The notes below the pieces were generated by a model that worked only from the letters and a program-made list of their open reading frames with translations, did not search any database and had not been told where the DNA came from. A DNA stretch of 10,399 nucleotides, taken from JALUUH01 sp964636675 (GTDB lineage: Bacteria; Pseudomonadota; Gammaproteobacteria; S012-40). This document shows, in pieces, positions 5,980 through 10,399 of the stretch (within the stretch, counting starts at the first letter, position 1; the number at the start of each line of letters is the position of its first letter). The DNA lies in the NCBI GenBank assembly GCA_964636675.1, contig CAZWUO010000139.1, positions 1-10,399 of the forward strand. The letters run 5' to 3'. A program made the translations under genes and the position numbers.

Positions 5980-6723
5980 AATAAGGGGACGCTACCCTTT
6001 ATATTATGTTACGATCCCCATATGCCTAGAGTAGCAAGAACAGTATTTGCCGGTGTACCTCACCACATTACCCAGCGTGGAAATCGGTGTGAGGATGTTT
6101 TTTATTCGGATGAAGATCGGCAGATATATCTCAGTTGGCTGAAGGAATACAGTCAAAAGCACAAGCTGGATGTCATCGCCTATTGTCTTATGCCTAACCA
6201 TATCCATCTTATCGTGGTTCCGCGCACAGAGGATGGGCTGCAAACGGTTCTCAAGCCCTTGCATATGCGTTATGCGCAACGATTTAATCGAGAGCACGGT
6301 TGGAAAGGCCATGTTTGGCAGGGGCGATATTTTTCCTCCCCGCTTGATAAAACCTATCTATGGGCTGCTATTCGTTATGTTGAGCGCAATCCTGTAAGAG
6401 CGGGAATAGTGAGAAAGTGCGAACGATATCCATGGTCTAGCGCAGCAGCACACTGTTATTTGCGAGAAGACGAGCTGTTGAGTCGAAAAGTCGCTTGGCA
6501 GCGCCAGTTAGCGCAGATTGTGGATTGGTCAGCCTGGTTGGCAGAAGGGGATGATGAAGAAAAAATCAGTACTTTGAGGCGCAATATCGACAAGGGTTTG
6601 CCATGTGGTGCGGGTCGATTTATTAAAAAACTGGAGAAATTGGCAGGAAAATCGCTTCAATATCGACCTCAAGGCCGACCAAAAAAAGATGCCGGTGGAG
6701 CTAAAGAGTAGTGTCCCCTTATT
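5980..6723 (+). mobile_element. RAYT unit bounded by 21-bp imperfect inverted repeats
   Basis: The left arm 5980-6000 starts AATAAGGGGACGCTAC and the right arm 6703-6723, read on the other strand, starts AATAAGGGGACACTAC; 19 of 21 positions agree. The right arm overlaps the last codons of the transposase gene. RAYT genes are classically flanked by REP-like repeats which their product can bind and cleave. TAGAATAA occurs next to each arm (5976-5983 and 6725-6732), which may reflect the insertion site, though it overlaps the left arm. Confidence 0.7.
6022..6711 (+). CDS. REP-associated tyrosine transposase (RAYT, Y1/HUH nuclease)
   Basis: A 229-residue protein starting MPRVARTVFAGVPHHITQRGN, the normal start for this family. 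The HUH metal motif is H60-I-H62 in AYCLMPNHIHLIVVP, and the likely nucleophile is Y119 in AAIRYVERNPVRAG. Between them lie HMRYAQRFNREHGW and GHVWQGRY, both typical. The basic C-terminus (RPQGRPKKD) would contact DNA. These enzymes cut single-stranded REP hairpins through a 5'-phosphotyrosine link and are thought to spread REP sequences; they behave as single-copy genes rather than true insertion sequences. All catalytic residues are present and no frameshift is seen. The ATG at 6022 lacks a strong ribosome site, so expression may be low. The gene looks richer in GC than its neighbours, suggesting separate origin. Confidence 0.92.
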   Translation: MPRVARTVFAGVPHHITQRGNRCEDVFYSDEDRQIYLSWLKEYSQKHKLDVIAYCLMPNHIHLIVVPRTEDGLQTVLKPLHMRYAQRFNREHGWKGHVWQGRYFSSPLDKTYLWAAIRYVERNPVRAGIVRKCERYPWSSAAAHCYLREDELLSRKVAWQRQLAQIVDWSAWLAEGDDEEKISTLRRNIDKGLPCGAGRFIKKLEKLAGKSLQYRPQGRPKKDAGGAKE

Positions 6724-6744
6724 TTAGAATAAATAGAGAAGGAA

Positions 6745-7173
6745 ATGACATATCGCGAGTTTAAAAATGAGGGCGTAAAAAATATATTTAATGGTTTCTC
6801 TAAAAATATTAGTGAAGAATTATTGTTTCTGCGTGAATTGATTTTCCGTATTGCTGAGGAGCATGATGAAATAGGAAAAATCGAAGAGACTCTAAAATGG
6901 GATAATCCGAGCTATTTAACGAATAAACCCAAGAGTGGTACAACTATTAGGCTATCTAATCGTCAGTCATGTGAAAAAAAATACGCTATTTCTGTTCATT
7001 GTCAAACAAGCTTAGTGTCAGAGTTTAAAGAAGTCTACCCAGGACTGGATTATGATGGTAATAGAAGCATCATTTTAGATATAGGCAAAAAATTACCAGT
7101 TGAAGCTATAAAGCACTTTATTTATTTAGCTTTAACGTATCATTATAGAAAAAAACAGGGTATTGGAATATAA
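6745..7173 (+). CDS. DUF1801 (YdhG-like) family protein
   Basis: A 142-residue cytosolic protein. The block IEETLKWDNPSYLTN, then GTTIRLS, YAISVHCQTSLVSEFKEVYP, DYDGNRSIIL and the final helix FIYLALTYHYRKK follows the DUF1801 pattern of a small alpha/beta domain with a K-W-x-x-P-x-Y turn. The biochemical role of this family is not established. The AGAAGG ribosome site is only about two bases from the ATG, closer than ideal, but no better in-frame start exists nearby. It begins 21 bases after the right arm of the RAYT unit and is followed 28 bases after its stop by the second 61-bp repeat. No lesion is seen. Confidence 0.8.
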   Translation: MTYREFKNEGVKNIFNGFSKNISEELLFLRELIFRIAEEHDEIGKIEETLKWDNPSYLTNKPKSGTTIRLSNRQSCEKKYAISVHCQTSLVSEFKEVYPGLDYDGNRSIILDIGKKLPVEAIKHFIYLALTYHYRKKQGIGI

Positions 7174-7201
7174 AGTATTGAGTGCTAATTTTACACCGCA
7201 A

Positions 7202-7262
7202 CATAACGTATATGAGTCTTAACGCTGTCAATGGGCAATAACTATTTTTTTCGGTTCTTTGA
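7202..7262. repeat. 61-bp dispersed spacer repeat, copy 2
   Basis: Matches 1321-1381 without gaps at about 49 of 61 positions. CATAAC, ATATGAG, TAACGCTGTCAAT, CAATAACT and TTTTCGG are identical. Here it directly follows the DUF1801 gene. Confidence 0.7.
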
Positions 7263-7504
7263 AGAGCTAAACTAAAATTTCACAAAGCTGGATACTTCGT
7301 TTGTCATCATTGCTGCCTGCATTTTTCACCTTGTCAGAAACCCAATATGAGCAGTGCATGCACTCAGCGCCCATGATTACATTGCCAATGTAGGATTCAA
7401 GTAGTGGTTAAAGTTCTGCATTGAATTTGAATGTTATGAAGCTGGAATTGATGATAATGTGAATAGAAATAGCGGATAATTTCGGTAAGAGAGGAAGGAA
7501 AAAA
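7263..7504. other. Spacer with an unassigned minus-strand fragment
   Basis: A minus-strand open frame of 46 codons plus a stop (7407-7267, stop on both sides) reads GNVIMGAECMHCSYW, then DDKRSIQLCEILV. It contains a C-x-x-C pair and looks more protein-like than random, but no family was recognised and there is no start with a ribosome site except a possible ATG at 7374. It may be the tail of a lost gene. Otherwise the stretch holds only the ribosome site of the next gene. Confidence 0.25.
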
Positions 7505-7957
7505 TTGAAATATAGAAATTTAACAAAAAAGAATAGTCACGAGATTTCTAGCTTAGTTATTGCCACTGGCTGTTTACTAAAAGCGACTGATTTTACTGAT
7601 GAAGGTTGGGTTTTTTTTGTGAAGGTTAATCAGCCCATCGAGATTGAAAATCGATTTAATGAGGGTTTTATAAGCTTTGGAGCTTTTCTAAACGATGAAT
7701 TAATAGGTCTTATTACGCTTAAAAATAATAGCCATATTACTCAACTATTTGTCACAAAAGATCATCAAGGTAAAAAAATATCTTCAAAATTATGGGGAAT
7801 GGCAAAAAAAGCAACTAATAAAACTCAAGAAAATAAAGAATATACGGTTTTTTCCTCCAGCTTGGCTATACCTGTTTATGAATCTTTTGGATTTAAAATT
7901 ATTGAACCTCCGCAAGAAAGAAATGGTATTTATTATAGACCTATGAAATTGCAATAA
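7505..7957 (+). CDS. GNAT-family N-acetyltransferase
   Basis: A 150-residue protein with the GNAT fold. The strand ISFGAFLNDELIGLITL (56-72) leads into motif A, ITQLFVTKDHQGKKISSKLW (78-97), where the Q-G-K-K-I-S loop corresponds to the Q/RxxGxG/A acetyl-CoA pyrophosphate site. The C-terminal VYESFGFKII (124-133) is the typical motif B strand turn. The start is TTG, supported by GAGAGGAAGG six bases upstream and by the family-like beginning MKYRNLTKKNSHEI. It transfers an acetyl group from acetyl-CoA to an unknown amine; antibiotic or toxin targets cannot be inferred. It is a single gene without an operon partner. No damage is visible. Confidence 0.85.
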   Translation: MKYRNLTKKNSHEISSLVIATGCLLKATDFTDEGWVFFVKVNQPIEIENRFNEGFISFGAFLNDELIGLITLKNNSHITQLFVTKDHQGKKISSKLWGMAKKATNKTQENKEYTVFSSSLAIPVYESFGFKIIEPPQERNGIYYRPMKLQ

Positions 7958-8054
7958 GCCAGATGAGTTTAAAAACAGCTAATGCAAAAATTTTATACTT
8001 TTAAAAAGAATCGGGAATATCAAAGCCATTCCTTAGTATGAGGTCGTTCTATGT

Positions 8055-8083
8055 TTGACAAATTTTATCGATAGATCTATGGT
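8055..8083 (+). promoter_or_regulatory. Promoter with operator palindrome before the AbrB-type antitoxin remnant
   Basis: TTGACA (8055-8060) and TATGGT (8078-8083) are separated by 17 bases. A perfect 10-bp palindrome, ATAGATCTAT (8071-8080), overlaps the spacer and -10 box, and ATCGAT occurs at 8067 and 8098. This is the expected layout for an autoregulated antitoxin promoter. Confidence 0.6.
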
Positions 8084-8113
8084 ATTACGAATTCTGTATC
8101 GATGAGGTGTATC

Positions 8114-8323
8114 ATGACGGAAGTAACGGTTTCTCCCAAATTTCAAATAGTTATCCCTAAAGATATCAGAGAGTCCATGGGGTATAATATCCGGTACAAA
8201 AAGTACAAGTGTTAACTTATCGAAACCGAATTGAGTTAATTCCGATTAAGCCGATGAAAAAAATGAAAGGCTTTTTAAAAGGAGTTAGATACTGAAGTAA
8301 AACGAAATAAAGATCGTATATGA
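8114..8323 (+). pseudogene. AbrB/SpoVT-fold antitoxin (VapB/MazE-like), two frameshifts
   Basis: The ATG at 8114 opens MTEVTVSPKFQIVIPKDIRE, the classic swapped-hairpin AbrB start with the strand-turn pattern V-S-x-K-x-Q-x-V-I-P. This frame stops at 8213-8215. The protein continues in a second frame from about 8194 as VQKVQVLTYRNRIELIPIKP, then KKMKGFLKG, and in a third frame from 8288 as DTEVKRNKDRI, ending at 8321-8323. About 70 codons can be rebuilt, the normal length. Two independent frameshifts make sequencing error unlikely. It would have repressed its own promoter and neutralised the following PIN toxin, of which only the first codons remain. Confidence 0.85.
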
Positions 8324-8400
8324 ATGTAATTGATTCAGTCGTCAACTCTGGCATTTCAGTAAGTTGTGTCACGAGATTAGCGGTCAACTGCGGAATCTAG
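8320..8400 (+). pseudogene. PIN-domain toxin (VapC) 5' stub
   Basis: The ATG at 8320 overlaps the antitoxin stop by four bases (ATGA) and reads MNVIDS, the usual start of the AbrB-partnered VapC group, with the first catalytic Asp as D5. From about 8338 the sequence no longer resembles a PIN domain, and the frame ends at 8398-8400. The break at about 8338 marks a deletion or insertion boundary. No continuation of the toxin was found in the remaining 2 kb of the window. Confidence 0.65.
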
Positions 8401-8543
8401 GATAATACCCAGTAGCTTTCGTTATTGGTGCAAGGTGATATCATTGGATGCTAAATATTTTTGCATAACCTAACTGCCGTCATGATGAATAAAAGACCTG
8501 CAATGATGGGAAGCGCCACATATTTCCACTAAGTAATAATGTA
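8401..8543. other. Spacer, no gene
   Basis: Contains GTCAACTGCGGAAT (8383-8396) resembling GTCAACTCTGGCAT (8341-8354) just upstream, and AATAATGTATTATT (8535-8548), a small dyad overlapping the stop of the leftward transposase-like gene. No gene is supported. Confidence 0.4.
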
Positions 8544-9473
8544 TTATTCTGGGTGCGTGTTAGACTTATCTTTAATGCGCTCTTGCAGTGCTTTTTCAGG
8601 AGTTACACCGCGCAAGGAGCTCAGTTTTAATTTCCGATTATACTTTTTTTCCTTTCTTTCTATTACGCTCCAAAATCGGTGATGTCGGTTATCACATACT
8701 AATCGAATATACTGCTCACACCTCGTTTGATGAACTCGGTCCAAAATAGGATCGATAATGGCATAAGTATCGATAATGAGATGAGTATTGATTTGATCCC
8801 AGATATTGACTGAGTTAAATTTTTCTAAAAATGAAATCTTGTTGTGAAACTCTCCTGAGAGCAACAAACTTTTACACGCCATATCGTGTAAAACACGACG
8901 AATACTCAATACAAATTCGGTGCTTTCAATCGAAGACACATTGAAAATTTTCAAGAATTTTGTTTCTGTTTCCAGCAAAATAACGAGATAGCTGTGTATC
9001 TTTTTAATTCCATGCAAGGCATAACACATAAAGACAATAACACCTTTGCCAAAAAAAATGTCTTGTATATTCGTGTTGTTTTTTAACGACAGTATTTTAT
9101 TACAAGCTAGACTCTTTTTGCGTTTTAGGTTTTTCTTTTTAATTAGGCGACCAAGACCTGCACGTGAAACAGATTTATTGATAAAGCTTTTTGTTACCAT
9201 TAAAAGATCATCGATAGACAATTGAAAAACCTTTCTAAGCATAGTTACCATCAGTTCTTCTTGTGGGTTTAACGTGTTATTCAGTTTTTTTGCGACATGG
9301 GATTTATCTTGCGTATAATTTCTATCACGCCATTTTCTTATTGTTATTTGGCTTACTTGTAACTCTTCCGAAAGATCATTAACTGATTTATCAGAACCTT
9401 GAATATATTTCCTGGTTTTGATATTGGTTTTTGCATTTCTATGCAGGCTTTTCTCCGTAAATGTGTCATCCAT
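8544..9473 (-). CDS. IS481-family transposase-like protein with degenerate DDE residues
   Basis: An uninterrupted 309-residue frame. The N-terminal 110 residues align well with IS481 transposases: SLHRNAKTN, a helix-turn-helix at about 30-50 ending ITIRKWRDR, then DKSHVAKKLNNTLNPQEE, ML.K.FQLSIDDLL and NKSVSRAGLGRLIKK. The C-terminus also fits (YNRKLKLSSLRGVTPEKAL, 278-296). In the rve core, however, the active-site blocks are altered. Where IS481 has HIDVKYLP, this has IVFMCYAL (146-153); where it has TDNGKEF, this has LLSGEF (204-209); where it has MVERFNG, this has ILDRVHQ (243-249). So both aspartates are gone and the glutamate is aspartate. It should bind DNA but not transpose. Inverted repeats were not found. 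It is either a recently inactivated copy or a domesticated DNA-binding protein. Confidence 0.75.
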   Translation of the reverse strand: MDDTFTEKSLHRNAKTNIKTRKYIQGSDKSVNDLSEELQVSQITIRKWRDRNYTQDKSHVAKKLNNTLNPQEELMVTMLRKVFQLSIDDLLMVTKSFINKSVSRAGLGRLIKKKNLKRKKSLACNKILSLKNNTNIQDIFFGKGVIVFMCYALHGIKKIHSYLVILLETETKFLKIFNVSSIESTEFVLSIRRVLHDMACKSLLLSGEFHNKISFLEKFNSVNIWDQINTHLIIDTYAIIDPILDRVHQTRCEQYIRLVCDNRHHRFWSVIERKEKKYNRKLKLSSLRGVTPEKALQERIKDKSNTHPE

Positions 9474-9698
9474 AATGTAAACAATCCTATGAGACTAATA
9501 ATATTTGTTGTCTAATTTTATTTCGCTACAAGAGTAGTGACTTTGTGGTAAATATTTTATTACAAATATTTTTATTTTTTTTCATGATTTTTTGTAACAA
9601 AGAATTAGGTTAGCGCTCTTTATCGCAGACAAGTGAGTAAATAGCTAAAAACAAACAACCCATCGAGACATTTTTCACTAAATAAAACGGGAGGAAAC
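9474..9698. other. AT-rich divergent intergenic region
   Basis: Separates the leftward IS481-like gene from the rightward beta-barrel gene and must hold both promoters. The dyads AAATATT...AATATTT (about 9551-9571) and TTTGTAACAAA (about 9592-9602) are visible as possible regulator sites. No unambiguous -35/-10 pair could be chosen. GGGAGGAAAC before 9699 is a strong ribosome site. Confidence 0.45.
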
Positions 9699-10399
9699 AT
9701 GAAGAACAAAGCGCGTTTACTATTTTTGTTTTTTATGATCGTATTTTCTGTTAATTGTTGGGCAGAAAATAGCAATGAGCATCAGGACAGAAAAACATTT
9801 TCAGATAGCCTAATGGATCTTGGAACCAGTGATTCTAGTTATGGCGGTGATGATTTTATGCAATATGATCGCAAGCAAATCCGCAATCAAATTAAAACGT
9901 TTATTCCGCCTTTACTGAGGCCGGCATTCACCCAGCACGCATTTGTATTACCGCCTGCTACAACTACTATCGCAATTAGTCAGCGTTTCGCGAGCATCAA
10001 CGGGGATGATTTTTTTATAGATGGGCAACCCAATGGACGCGTATTTGGTGGTTTTGAAGTAAATCGGCAACTGACAGATTTAGATCTATTTCAAGGTTTT
10101 GATCTAAATACAAAGTATTTACATGGGTTTACATTCCGCTTAAACATTCCTTATCTCGCCACCCAAACCAATGGTCATATTCATCCCAATGGTCAGCAAT
10201 TTATCGCGTTAGAAAATGCAGGTAGTACGCAGTCAATCGGTGACATTGGCTTGTTTTTGAAAAAGAAAATTTTAGACCAAGGTAATTCTCCATTTGGCCT
10301 ATCTATCGCTGGAGCCGTATTCCTGCCAACGGGTAAAAATGACGAAACCTTTGGTAGCAATGGGCGCATCACCGCCGCCAGGCCTGCAGTAAGCAATAC
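9699..10399 (+). CDS. Exported outer-membrane beta-barrel protein, 5' part only
   Basis: Starts at the ATG at 9699 after GGGAGGAAAC and stays open to the window end (233 codons). Residues 1-22 form a signal peptide: MKNKAR, a hydrophobic core LLFLFFMIVFSV, and a likely cleavage after CWA before ENSNE. A polar linker of about 60 residues follows. From about residue 80 alternating hydrophobic strands appear (TTTIAISQRF, GGFEVNRQL, GFTFRLNIPYL), and SIGDIGLFLKKKIL then GLSIAGAVFLPTGKNDETFG match the pattern seen in outer-membrane channel-like proteins of the phenol-degradation-transporter or DUF3187 type (G-D-x-x-L-x-x-K..., L-P-T-G). It probably sits in the outer membrane; any transported substrate is unknown. 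The C-terminus lies outside the window. Confidence 0.7.
   Translation, partial: MKNKARLLFLFFMIVFSVNCWAENSNEHQDRKTFSDSLMDLGTSDSSYGGDDFMQYDRKQIRNQIKTFIPPLLRPAFTQHAFVLPPATTTIAISQRFASINGDDFFIDGQPNGRVFGGFEVNRQLTDLDLFQGFDLNTKYLHGFTFRLNIPYLATQTNGHIHPNGQQFIALENAGSTQSIGDIGLFLKKKILDQGNSPFGLSIAGAVFLPTGKNDETFGSNGRITAARPAVSN

Noticed and set aside
6004..6312. Minus-strand 102-codon frame and plus-strand frame 6170-6397
   Set aside because: Both are shadows of the RAYT gene, which has clear family motifs.
8462..8568. A 107-bp attC site between GCATAAC and GTTAGAC
   Set aside because: The right box lies inside the coding sequence of the IS481-like gene and the interior does not pair; probably chance.
10193..10396. 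Minus-strand 67-codon frame at the right edge
   Set aside because: Shadow of the beta-barrel gene, which has a signal peptide and a strong ribosome site.

Overview
The window looks like a low-GC accessory stretch of a gammaproteobacterial chromosome. That assignment is inferred from the gene families present: a REP-associated tyrosine transposase (RAYT) with flanking repeats, FitAB/VapBC-type toxin-antitoxin genes, small DUF1059, DUF1801 and DUF4442 proteins, and an outer-membrane beta-barrel protein. No housekeeping gene or rRNA fixes the species. Most of the window is small unrelated genes separated by debris of mobile elements, and many genes are broken.

Layout. 1-540 is a junkyard. It starts with a 12-bp tandem repeat that runs in frame into the remnant of an IS3-type transposase, followed by a frameshifted group II intron maturase-domain remnant on the minus strand and a possible domain V/VI remnant on the plus strand. 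599-1245 is an intact leftward vapBC (FitAB-like) operon with a recognisable promoter. 1321-1450 holds a 61-bp element that recurs at 7202-7262 (about 80% identical) and a cluster of REP-like repeats. 1653-4330 holds four short rightward genes: a peptidase-MA-like protein lacking the first zinc histidine, a SAM methyltransferase, a DUF4442 hotdog protein and a DUF1059 protein. Two of them are preceded by a GACGTTAGG box and a partner TAAC box, resembling integron attC core sites, and an IS30 transposase fragment lies among them.

4517-5971 is a divergent pair in decay. A secreted metallo-beta-lactamase-fold hydrolase is frameshifted inside its HxHxDH metal motif, and a LysR regulator has lost its DNA-binding half. 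5980-6723 is an apparently intact RAYT gene between 21-bp imperfect inverted repeats. 6745-7957 carries a DUF1801 protein, the second copy of the 61-bp repeat and a GNAT acetyltransferase. 8055-8400 is a dead AbrB-type antitoxin/PIN-toxin operon that still has a good promoter and operator palindrome. 8544-9473 is a full-length IS481-like transposase whose DDE residues appear replaced. 9699-10399 is the start of an exported beta-barrel protein that runs off the window.

The genes do not form one pathway. The best overall reading, which is an inference, is a cassette-rich, mobile-element-rich region in which acquired genes are being added and eroded. The observations most worth checking are the catalytically degenerate but open IS481-like gene, the amplified transposase active-site motif, and the attC-like and 61-bp spacer elements. 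No clear new defence or biosynthetic system is visible.
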